Shown here: one piece after another, positions 50,168-58,217 of the stretch
Layout: each line of letters starts with the position of its first letter
How positions within the stretch are numbered: the first letter of the stretch is position 1
Source of the DNA: PALSA-505 sp035308365
Lineage (GTDB): Bacteria; Actinomycetota; Actinomycetes; Streptosporangiales; Streptosporangiaceae
Direction: 5' to 3'
DNA: 64,000 bases
Assembly: GCA_035308365.1 (NCBI GenBank)
Contig: DATGGU010000035.1
Coordinates: 1 to 64,000 of the forward strand
Made by a program: the position numbers and the translations under genes
Notes under the pieces: model-generated
Databases searched by the model: none
The model's input: only the letters and a program-made list of their open reading frames with translations
What the model was told of the DNA's origin: nothing

Positions 50168-51505
50168 ATGAGCGGATCCAGGATTCACGATGGCACGATT
50201 ACCATCGACGTCTGGCTGCAATATTACGTTACTCCGGACTTCCTGGATCCGGTCAGGCGGATGGCCGCAGAGTTCTCCAGGCTCCATCCCGGCTACCGCA
50301 TAGACATCAAGGGCCACCACTTCGAAACGATCGTGCCCGAGATGCGCGAGGCCGTGCAGCGGGGCGAGGGGCCTGCGGTCGCCGAGTACTTCTGCTTCAT
50401 GACCGCCGAGGCAAGGGACGCGCTCGGCCCGGACTCGCGCCCGCTGTTCACCTCGGCCACCGAGGCCATCGGCGGGCGCGACGAGATCCTCGGTGAACCG
50501 GTCGTCCTCGGCGACATCGTCCCGGCAGCCCGCGACTACTTCAGCTACGAGGGCGAGCTTCCCGCCGTGCCATGGGCGGCGTCCACGCTCCTGCTGTTCG
50601 CGAACACGACGCTGCTCGACGCGGCTGGTGTGCCGGAAGTGCCGCGAACCTGGGACGGCCTGGAGGCCGCCTGCCGGGCCCTGGCCAGGCTGCACAATGG
50701 CCCGTCCCACGGCGTTTGCTGGCCCAATTACGGCTGGCTGTTCCAGCTCGCCGTCGCGCAGCAGGGCGGTTTCCTGGCCGATCACGACAATGGCCGGAAC
50801 GGGTCAGCGGAGAAGGTGGATCTCGCATCCGCGGAAATGCTGGCCTACATAAACTGGTGGCGGCGCCTGCACGAGCTCGGGCATTATCTCTATACCGGCA
50901 CGCCGGCCGACAGCGCGAAGAAGACGGGCCAGGCGTTCGCCGAATCGATCGACGCGTTCGCACAGCAGCGGGTCGCGTTCGCTGTCAGCTCGTCGGTTGA
51001 TACGCCGCGCTTGGTGCGGGCGGCGCAAGCCGGCGGTTTTTCGATCGCGGCGGCCAGGGTCCCGCACAATGGCGAGGTCCCTTACGCGGGCAACCTCATC
51101 GGCGGCGATGCCCTCTGGCTGGCCAGCGGCCTCGACCCCAAGACGCGGGATGGGGCGCTGGCGTTCATTCAGTACCTCTGTAACCCGCGGAACGCTGCCA
51201 GCCGGCACAAGGCCACCGGCCACAGCCCGATCACCCGGCCGGCCGCCGGTCTGCTGGCCCAGGAGGGCTGGTTCGAGGCCAACCCCATCTTTGGCGTCGC
51301 CTCCGGCCTGCTCGACCAGGGGAACGACTCGCTGGCCGCCCGGGGCGCGCTGCTGCCCCGCTTCTTCGGCATCCACACCGCCATGACCCACGCCATGCAC
51401 GACGTGCTGACCGCAGACGCCGCCCCGCAGCAGCGGTTTGCCCAGGCCACCGTGGACGCACAGCGACTGCTCGACGACTACCGCCACCGTTACCCGGCAA
51501 GCTGA
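50168..51505 (+). CDS. Solute-binding-protein homologue without signal peptide
   Basis: ATG 50168 has GGAGG five bases upstream. The 445-residue protein matches family 1 (UgpB-like) sugar-binding proteins through its whole length: ITIDVWLQYYVTPDFLDPVR, ELPAVPWAASTLLLFANTTL, PNYGWLFQLAVAQQGGFLAD and AGNLIGGDALWLASG. It begins MSGSRIHDGTITIDVW, with no hydrophobic stretch, lipobox or twin-Arg, so it should stay in the cytoplasm. No permease or ATPase gene accompanies it. It is divergent from oxygenase copy B inside the cluster. It may have been recruited as an intracellular binding or catalytic protein for an intermediate. Confidence 0.82.
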   Translation: MSGSRIHDGTITIDVWLQYYVTPDFLDPVRRMAAEFSRLHPGYRIDIKGHHFETIVPEMREAVQRGEGPAVAEYFCFMTAEARDALGPDSRPLFTSATEAIGGRDEILGEPVVLGDIVPAARDYFSYEGELPAVPWAASTLLLFANTTLLDAAGVPEVPRTWDGLEAACRALARLHNGPSHGVCWPNYGWLFQLAVAQQGGFLADHDNGRNGSAEKVDLASAEMLAYINWWRRLHELGHYLYTGTPADSAKKTGQAFAESIDAFAQQRVAFAVSSSVDTPRLVRAAQAGGFSIAAARVPHNGEVPYAGNLIGGDALWLASGLDPKTRDGALAFIQYLCNPRNAASRHKATGHSPITRPAAGLLAQEGWFEANPIFGVASGLLDQGNDSLAARGALLPRFFGIHTAMTHAMHDVLTADAAPQQRFAQATVDAQRLLDDYRHRYPAS

Positions 51506-51537
51506 CACCGCCCGCCGGCACCGCCCCAAGCCAACAT

Positions 51538-51583
51538 CGCCCGCCGCCAACACCGGCAGCCGGGACCGCCTTGGCGGCGGGCG
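51538..51583. terminator. Candidate bidirectional hairpin
   Basis: CGCCCGCCGCC (51538-51548) pairs perfectly with GGCGGCGGGCG (51573-51583) across a 24-base loop. It lies in the 91-bp gap between the convergent solute-binding homologue and HpaB-like genes. Confidence 0.45.
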
Positions 51584-51596
51584 GGAGCCGCCGGAT

Positions 51597-53168
51597 TCAT
51601 TGGTTGAGCAAGTTGTTCTTGATCTTTCGCAGATCGTCGAACGAGCACAGATCGCCGGCCGTCCAGCCGTCCAGGTCGTATTCGCCGAGGCAGTCATCCA
51701 CGAATGCTTTGTATTCGTCGATCTGCCCGCTGGCGTGCTGAGCGAACAGCAGCTCGACCCGGGTGTTCTCGTGGTTGCCCGCGTAGTTCCGCTCGTAGAG
51801 TTCGTGCCGCCCGCCGAATTCGGTGCCCACGGCGTCCCAGAGCAGTTTCATCACTTTCACGCGCTCCACCGCGCCGATCCCGTCCGACCCGCGCAGGAAC
51901 CTGTCCAGGTACTGCCGGATTTCCGGGTTTCTGAAGTCATCGGCCGAGGAATTCACGTAGATCAGCCCGCTGGCGACGTCCTGGAGCACGATCTCCCTGA
52001 TCCGCGGGTAGCCGATCTGCATGAACCAGCGGTAGGCCATGCCGTACTGCGGGTTGGGCAGCACCGCCCCGTTCTTCCACGGCACCGGATTGCGGGCGGC
52101 CGCGTCGGACAGCGCCCAGAACAGGTTGCGCCACGCCAGCACCTCGCCGAGCCGCGACTGAATGCCGCGGAAATCCTTGGTGCCGGTGATTTCGAGGGCT
52201 TTGGCCAGCAGCCCGGCGATGAATTCAAGCTTGACCGCGAGGCGGATGCAGCCGTGGAATGTGAACCGCTCGAAAAATCCGGATCGCTCGGTGAACTGCT
52301 GGACCTTACCGAGGCTCCCATAGATGAAGACGTTTTCCCAGGGGATCAGCACCTTGTCGAGCACCAGAATGGTGTCGTTCTCGTCCAGCCGGGAGGAAAG
52401 CGGGTAGTCGAACGGGCTGCCCATGACCGCCGACGTGGCGGTGTAGGAGGGCCGGCAGATCAGCTTCATCCCCGGTGCGTTCATCGGCACCGTGGCGACG
52501 AGCGCGAACTGCCGTTTCTTAATGGGCAGGCCGTAGTGCGCGATGAAGTTGAAGTGGGTGAGCGCGGAACCGGTGGCGACGACCTTGGCCCCGCTGACCA
52601 CCAGGCCCGCGTCGGTCTCCCGCTCGGCGTGGACGAAGACGTCCTCGACCTCATCGGGTGGGCGGCTGCGGTCGACCGGCGGATGCACGATCGCGTGGTT
52701 CCAGTAGAGCACCTTCTCCTGGGACTCGCGGTACCAGCGCCGCGCGTTGCCGTCGAACGGCTCGTAGAACTCGGCGTTGGCGCCGAGCGTGCCGAGGAAG
52801 GACGCCTTGTAGTCCGGGCTGCGGCCCATCCAGCCGTAGGTCAGCCTGGCCCAGGCAGCGATGGCCCGCTGGTCGGCCACCAGGTCGTCGACGCTGCGCG
52901 GGGTGGTGAAGAACCGGTGGGTGTAGCCGTCGCTGCCGGTGTCGGTCGGCGCGGTCAGCACCCCCTGCTGGCGCGGATCATGCAGCGCGTCATAGAGCCG
53001 GGCCGTCATCCGGACCGGGTTGGCGAACGCCGGGTGCTCGGTCACGTCCTTGACCCGCTCGCCATACAGATAGATGGCCCGCCCGTCGCGCAGGCTCTCG
53101 ATGTACTCCGCGCCGGTCATCGGCCGTGTCTGCCGCCGCGCCGTCACGCCGTCCGCCTGCCCGGTCAC
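51597..53168 (-). CDS. 4-hydroxyphenylacetate 3-hydroxylase (HpaB/SgcC)-type flavin-dependent hydroxylase
   Basis: A 523-residue oxygenase, start taken as GTG 53168, which overlaps the upstream stop in a GTGA. GTG 53147 and ATG 53120 are alternatives. The N-terminal block TGAEYIESLRDGRAIYLYGE and FANPVRMTARLYDALHDP is the HpaB opening. YWNHAIVHPPVDRSRP and SSRLDENDTILVLDKVLIPW follow. HpaB-type enzymes ortho-hydroxylate phenols with reduced FAD from a partner reductase. The SgcC branch acts on tyrosine-type substrates tethered to a carrier protein. It is translationally coupled to the A-PCP-ThDP fusion, so its substrate may be bound to that carrier. Confidence 0.9.
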   Translation of the reverse strand: MTGQADGVTARRQTRPMTGAEYIESLRDGRAIYLYGERVKDVTEHPAFANPVRMTARLYDALHDPRQQGVLTAPTDTGSDGYTHRFFTTPRSVDDLVADQRAIAAWARLTYGWMGRSPDYKASFLGTLGANAEFYEPFDGNARRWYRESQEKVLYWNHAIVHPPVDRSRPPDEVEDVFVHAERETDAGLVVSGAKVVATGSALTHFNFIAHYGLPIKKRQFALVATVPMNAPGMKLICRPSYTATSAVMGSPFDYPLSSRLDENDTILVLDKVLIPWENVFIYGSLGKVQQFTERSGFFERFTFHGCIRLAVKLEFIAGLLAKALEITGTKDFRGIQSRLGEVLAWRNLFWALSDAAARNPVPWKNGAVLPNPQYGMAYRWFMQIGYPRIREIVLQDVASGLIYVNSSADDFRNPEIRQYLDRFLRGSDGIGAVERVKVMKLLWDAVGTEFGGRHELYERNYAGNHENTRVELLFAQHASGQIDEYKAFVDDCLGEYDLDGWTAGDLCSFDDLRKIKNNLLNQ

Positions 53169-56100
53169 ATCGCGCCGGTCCGGATGCGGCCGGCCAGCTC
53201 GGCCAGGTACCTGGCGACGACGTGCGGAACCACCTTGCAGTCGAGCACGAGGGTGCCGCGGCTGCCCTGCTCCTGCCACCGGGTCACGGCGGCCAGGTCA
53301 TCGACCCGGCGCACGGTGACGGCGGAGGCACCAAGCGCCCGTGCGATACCCGCGAAGTCGGTGTCGCGGAACAGAGCTGGGCCGATGTCGATGCCGAGCG
53401 GACCGTACATGTGCACCTCGGAGCCGTATGCCGCGTCATCGTAGATGACCACCAGCGCCGACTTGGCCACGCGGACCAGCGTCTCGAGTTCGGCCAGCCC
53501 CATCAGGGCGCCGCCGTCGCCGAGGGCGATCACGACCGTGCGGTCGGCCCGCCCGACCGCGGCGCCGATGGCGCCGGCGAAGCCGAGCCCGATGCTCTGG
53601 AATGCGACACCGGTGAACACATATGCGGATGGGTCCGGTACCGGCCAGTACATCGCGGGCCAGGCGACGAAGTGGCCACCGTCGGTGACCACGGTGCGAG
53701 CCTCGGGCAGCAGCCCGGCAAGCGTCAAAGACAGCGTGCGCGGGTCGATCCGGTCATCCGTGCTCGCGTCGTCGTAGGGCTGGTGCGCCCAGCCGGCCTG
53801 CTTGATCTCGCCGGCGACCTCGGCCCGCCACTGCGATACCGGCAGGTCGCGTGCGTTCACCTCGTCGAGCAGCGTGCTGGCCACAGCGGACGCGTCGCCG
53901 GTGATGCAAAGATCGACCCGGTCGATGGTCGGTGCCCTGGCCACATCCACCTGAATCAGCACCGCGTCCGGATGGAGGACCTTGCCGCCGTTCAGCGTGA
54001 AGTCGTTCAGGCTGGCACCGAAGACGACGACCGTGTCGGCCTCGCTGATGATCCTGGCCGCGGGCGGGGTGGCGAACCCGCCGATGATCCCAAGCTGCCA
54101 GGGACTGCCGTTGAACAGGCCGTCCGCCATCACGGTGGTCGCCAGCAGCGCGCCAAGCCGGTCGCCGAGTTCCATGATGGGCTTGGCCGCACCCGACCGC
54201 CACGCGCCGAGCCCCGCCAGCAGCAGCGGCCTGCGGGCCCGGGCCAGGGCGCCGAGCGCGGCGCCCAGTTCGGCCGCCCCGGATGGGATGCGCCAGTTCT
54301 GCGGCGGCACGCTCACCGGACTGGGCGCCGCCGGGACCTCGGCCTGGAGCAGGTCGCTCGGCAGACTCAGCACCACGGGCCCGGGACCCGCGCGGGCCAG
54401 CCGCAGCGCCTCGGCGGCCTGGGCGCGGGCGGTGGCTGGATCCTCGATCCGCACGGTTCTGACGCCGAGCGCCCGGGCGAACTCCGCCTGCTCGATGTCG
54501 ATGGCCCGGTCGCGGCCGACCGGGCCATCGCCGCACAGCACGAGCACGCCGCTGCGGTACTTGGCCGCCTCGGCCAGCGCGGTGGCCGTGTTGGTCAGGC
54601 CCGGCCCGTAGGTCGTCGTGCAGATGGCAACCTCGCCGGTCACCCGGTAGTAGGCGTCGGCCATGGCCATGGCCCCGCCTTCGTGCCGGGCCTGAACGTA
54701 GCGGATGCCGTCGGCGATGAGCCCGGACACCGCCAGGAGGTTGCCGTTGCCGACCACGCCGAAGGCGTCCATGACGCCGCCGTCGGCCAGAGTCCGGGTG
54801 ACCGCCGCCACGAGCTTTGTCCTTGGCTGACTCACTCCGAGCAGCCGGTCCAGATCGGCAACCGTCGGGGCATCGAACAGGTCAGCGATCAGCAACTCAG
54901 CGCCGAGCTCCGAATTGATCTGCTCAATCAGCCGCATGGCCATCAGCGATTGCCCGCTGAGATCGAAGAAGCTGTCATCGATCCCCACCTGCTGCGCGCC
55001 GAGCACTTCGGCGAACATCGAGCACAAGGCCGCCTGCCGGGGCGACTCGGGCGCCCGGTAGGTAGCCGCACCCTCGATCTCCGGTTCGGGCAGTGCCCGG
55101 CGGTCCAGCTTCCCGTTCGGGGTCAGCGGCAACGAGTCGATCACGGCAAATGCCGCCGGCACCATATAGTCGGGCAGCACCTGCCGGACGTGCGCCGCCA
55201 CGGCTGCTACGTCGATGTCACCACCGGCGGCCACGATGTAGCCGATCAGGCGCTTGTCCCCATCCTCGGGGCCGGTGGCCACGACGACCGCGTGGGTCAC
55301 CCCCGGGTAGCTGGCCAGGGCAGTTTCGACCTCGGCGACGGCCACCCGGAAGCCACGGATCTTCACCTGGCCGGCCGCCCGGCCGACGAAGTCGATCAGC
55401 CCGTCCGGGGTCAGCTTGACCAGGTCGCCGGTGCGGTACATCCGCTCACCAGGGCCGCCGAAGGGGTCGGGGACGTAGCGCTCAGCGGTCCGGCCGGGAC
55501 GGCGGTAATATCCGCGCGCCAGGCGCTCGCCCGCGATGTACAGCTCACCCACCGTGCCCGCTGGCACCGGGCTGAGCTGCTCGTCGAGGATGTGCAGCCG
55601 GACATTGTCCTGGGCGCGGCCCACCGGCACGCTGCGGCCCATCCGGTGGCCCGCGGTCATCGGAGAGCTCGTGGCGAACAGCGAGACCTCGGTCGAGCCG
55701 TACATCGCGCGCACCACGATGCCGGGACACACGTCGAGTACCCGCTGTACGGCGGCGGCCGAGATCACGTCCCCGCCGGTCAGCACCTCGCGAACCCCCC
55801 GCAGGCAGTCCGGTGCCTCCTCGGCCACCACCCGGAACAGCCCGGCGGTCAGATGCAGCGCGGTGATCTTATCGTGGCTGATCAGGCGCCGCAGTGAGCC
55901 GACATCGAAGTCGCCAGGCGGGGCGAGCACGAGGTGCCCGCCGCGCAGCAGCGGTACCCACAGCTCGTAGCTGGACACGGCGAACGCGTGCGGAGCCAGC
56001 ATCAGGACGCGCTGCTGCCTGCCACCGTCCCAGCACGAATCGAGAGCGACCTGGAGCACGCCCCGGTGGGTCACCCCGACGCCGGACGGCTGGCCTTCGG

Positions 56101-56581
56101 AGCCCGATGTGTACATGACCAGCGCCAGGCCATCGGGCAAGGCCGGGACCAGGGGATCGGTGGCGGGCAGCGCGTGTTGCTGCTCGTCGGAGTCGACGAG
56201 GACGACCGGCCCGGCGGCCGGCAGGCCGCGCTGGCGGGTGACCTGGTCGGCCAGCAGCACCGGGCGGCCGGCATTGTCCATGATCCACTGCGTCCGCTGC
56301 TGTGGGGAGGCGCCATGCAGGGGCAGGTAGACCCCGCCAGCCTTGAGCGTGGCCAGGACGGCCACCGGCAGGTGGATCGAGCGCTCCAGCAGCAGCGCGA
56401 CCGGGTCCTCCGGCCGCACGCCCAGACCGATCAGCCGCCGGCCCAGCCGGTTGGCCCGCTCATCCAGCTCGCGATAGGTGAGCCGGGCGTCACCGGACGA
56501 CACGGCCACCGCGTCAGGTGTCTGGGCGAGCTGAGCGGCGAAGCGCTCCTGGATGGAATTAGAAACCATCTCGTTCCTCAT
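53165..56581 (-). CDS. NRPS adenylation-carrier protein fused to a thiamine-diphosphate (acetolactate-synthase-like) enzyme
   Basis: A 1138-residue fusion. Adenylation domain at about 10-500: altered A3 YTSGSEGQPSGVGV (157-170), A4 FAVSSYE with Ala201 in place of the usual Asp, A5 YGSTEVSLFAT (294-304), intact A7 YRTGDLVKL and A10 Lys491 (LTPNGKLDR). Carrier domain at about 512-585: FFDLSGQSLMAMRL with Ser545 for phosphopantetheine. ThDP enzyme at about 587-1130: pyrimidine domain with catalytic Glu634 (ARHEGGAMAMADAYYR) and TTTYGPGLTNTATAL, a central domain, and the diphosphate domain GDGGALMGLAELETLV (1021-1036) to YDDAAYGSEV. The pocket residues appear to be A,V,Y,H,L,G,M,L,F,K, which suggests a substrate lacking a normal alpha-amino group. 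It is coupled to the HpaB-like gene. Confidence 0.9.
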   Translation of the reverse strand: MRNEMVSNSIQERFAAQLAQTPDAVAVSSGDARLTYRELDERANRLGRRLIGLGVRPEDPVALLLERSIHLPVAVLATLKAGGVYLPLHGASPQQRTQWIMDNAGRPVLLADQVTRQRGLPAAGPVVLVDSDEQQHALPATDPLVPALPDGLALVMYTSGSEGQPSGVGVTHRGVLQVALDSCWDGGRQQRVLMLAPHAFAVSSYELWVPLLRGGHLVLAPPGDFDVGSLRRLISHDKITALHLTAGLFRVVAEEAPDCLRGVREVLTGGDVISAAAVQRVLDVCPGIVVRAMYGSTEVSLFATSSPMTAGHRMGRSVPVGRAQDNVRLHILDEQLSPVPAGTVGELYIAGERLARGYYRRPGRTAERYVPDPFGGPGERMYRTGDLVKLTPDGLIDFVGRAAGQVKIRGFRVAVAEVETALASYPGVTHAVVVATGPEDGDKRLIGYIVAAGGDIDVAAVAAHVRQVLPDYMVPAAFAVIDSLPLTPNGKLDRRALPEPEIEGAATYRAPESPRQAALCSMFAEVLGAQQVGIDDSFFDLSGQSLMAMRLIEQINSELGAELLIADLFDAPTVADLDRLLGVSQPRTKLVAAVTRTLADGGVMDAFGVVGNGNLLAVSGLIADGIRYVQARHEGGAMAMADAYYRVTGEVAICTTTYGPGLTNTATALAEAAKYRSGVLVLCGDGPVGRDRAIDIEQAEFARALGVRTVRIEDPATARAQAAEALRLARAGPGPVVLSLPSDLLQAEVPAAPSPVSVPPQNWRIPSGAAELGAALGALARARRPLLLAGLGAWRSGAAKPIMELGDRLGALLATTVMADGLFNGSPWQLGIIGGFATPPAARIISEADTVVVFGASLNDFTLNGGKVLHPDAVLIQVDVARAPTIDRVDLCITGDASAVASTLLDEVNARDLPVSQWRAEVAGEIKQAGWAHQPYDDASTDDRIDPRTLSLTLAGLLPEARTVVTDGGHFVAWPAMYWPVPDPSAYVFTGVAFQSIGLGFAGAIGAAVGRADRTVVIALGDGGALMGLAELETLVRVAKSALVVIYDDAAYGSEVHMYGPLGIDIGPALFRDTDFAGIARALGASAVTVRRVDDLAAVTRWQEQGSRGTLVLDCKVVPHVVARYLAELAGRIRTGAM

Positions 56582-56820
56582 TTACCTTTCCGAGCAGCCG
56601 CTGCGCAGGCCTTGCCCCGGCGGTATCCAGAGGCCCTCCGTTGGATCTGTCCGCAACGACAAGGTGCCAGCCATTCGTTACCGGCCACATCTCGCTGATT
56701 GCGCTGTTAGGGCGGGACATCGGAGCAAATCAGAAGATGCCGGACGCACCCAAAGCAGGCGACGATGACTCGCCGGGGCAGGACCCTGCCTGGAGTTCAG
56801 CACATCAGGAGGCGATCGCG

Positions 56821-58200
56821 ATGCGTGAGGCACCCGGAGAACGTGCGGTCCTGCTCGGCGGCGGCATGGCCGGCCTGCTGGCCGCCCGGGTACTCTCCGA
56901 TTTTTACCGGGAAGTGCTTATCGTCGACCGCGACGAACTCAACGGAGTAGCCGGTTACCGGCGTGGTGTTCCGCATGGCCGGCACGCTCATGGGCTCGTC
57001 GCCCGCGGCCATCTAATCCTTGAGCAACTGTTTCCACGGATAACCCAGGAAATGACCGAAGCGGGCGTCGAACCCGGTGATTTCAACGGCGACATCCGCT
57101 GGTATTTCAACGGCCAGCGGCTGCACCCGGCGCATTCCGGCCTGATCTCGGTGCCGGCCACCCGCCCGGTGCTCGAGCACCATGTGCGCAACCGGGTGCA
57201 GAAGATTCCGAATGTCCGCTTCCTCGAGGGCTACGACATCCTGGATCCGGCGGCCACGGCGGATGGCAGCCGGGTCACCGGGGTGCGCGTGCAGCGCAAG
57301 GATGGCGGCGAGCCCGAGGTGCTCGAGGCCGGCCTGGTGATCGATGTGACCGGGCGCGGCTCGCGGACCCCGGCCTGGCTGGACCGGCTCGGCTATTCCC
57401 GGCCAGCCGAGGACCGGGTGAAGATCGACCTGGCCTACACCACCCGCCACTACCGGGTGCCGAGCGACCCGTTCGGCGACGAAATCGCGATCATCGCGGC
57501 CGCCACGCCCTCGCACCCGCGCGGCGCCTTCTACTACCGGCTGCCCGGCCCGGGCAACCGGGTGGAGCTGTCGCTCACCGGCGTGCTCGGCGACCATCCG
57601 CCCGCCGATCCCGAGGGCTTCCTCGCCTATGTCAGGTCGCTGCCGGTCCCGGATATTTACCTGTCCATCCGCGAATCGGAGCCGATCGACGATCCGGTGA
57701 CGTTCAAATTCCCGGCCAGCGTCAGGCGCCGCTATGAGCGGCTCACCCGCTTCCCTCAGAACTTCCTGGTCATGGGCGACGCGGTGTGCAGCTTCAACCC
57801 GGTCTACGCCCAGGGGATGACGGTCTCGGCGCAGCAGTCGCTCGCCCTGCGCCGTCACCTGGAACGGGGCCTGACGCCCCGCCCGCGCGAGTTCTTCGCC
57901 GAGATATCCCGCGTGATCGACTCGCCGTGGGAGTTCGCCGCCATCGCCGACCTCGGGTACCCGGGCGTCGAGGGGCCCCGCTCGGCCAAGGTCCGCATGA
58001 TCAACGCCTACATCACGCGGCTGCAGAAGGCAGCCGTGCACGATCCGAGCCTCACCAATGCCTTCATGCGGGTGGCCGGCCTGATCGACGAACCCACGTC
58101 GCTGCTGCGGCCAGGCAGAGTGCTCCGGGTGCTGCGCCAGTCCAACCGCCCGCCGAGCCCGTCCAGTCCAGTCGTGCCGCTCGCCGCGGCCAGAGATTGA
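56821..58200 (+). CDS. FAD-dependent monooxygenase (epoxidase-like)
   Basis: The start ATG 56821 has AGGAGG eight bases upstream. In-frame ATG codons further left lack one. The 459-residue protein has the nucleotide-binding GGGMAGLLAARVLSDFY (13-29), the middle FAD motif VIDVTGRGSRTPAWL, and the second FAD motif FLVMGDAVCSFNPVYAQGMT near residue 320. These are the marks of group A/squalene-epoxidase-like flavin monooxygenases. No separate reductase is needed for this type. It is followed after 17 bp by an epoxide hydrolase on the same strand, so an epoxidation-hydrolysis pair that makes a diol is a reasonable inference. Confidence 0.85.
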   Translation: MREAPGERAVLLGGGMAGLLAARVLSDFYREVLIVDRDELNGVAGYRRGVPHGRHAHGLVARGHLILEQLFPRITQEMTEAGVEPGDFNGDIRWYFNGQRLHPAHSGLISVPATRPVLEHHVRNRVQKIPNVRFLEGYDILDPAATADGSRVTGVRVQRKDGGEPEVLEAGLVIDVTGRGSRTPAWLDRLGYSRPAEDRVKIDLAYTTRHYRVPSDPFGDEIAIIAAATPSHPRGAFYYRLPGPGNRVELSLTGVLGDHPPADPEGFLAYVRSLPVPDIYLSIRESEPIDDPVTFKFPASVRRRYERLTRFPQNFLVMGDAVCSFNPVYAQGMTVSAQQSLALRRHLERGLTPRPREFFAEISRVIDSPWEFAAIADLGYPGVEGPRSAKVRMINAYITRLQKAAVHDPSLTNAFMRVAGLIDEPTSLLRPGRVLRVLRQSNRPPSPSSPVVPLAAARD

Positions 58201-58217
58201 AACGCCGGAGGTGCCCG

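Noticed and set aside
53126..55897. A 923-codon open frame on the + strand opposite the A-PCP-ThDP fusion
   Set aside because: It is a mirror of very GC-rich coding sequence, has no recognisable domain or binding site, and the opposite strand encodes complete conserved domains.
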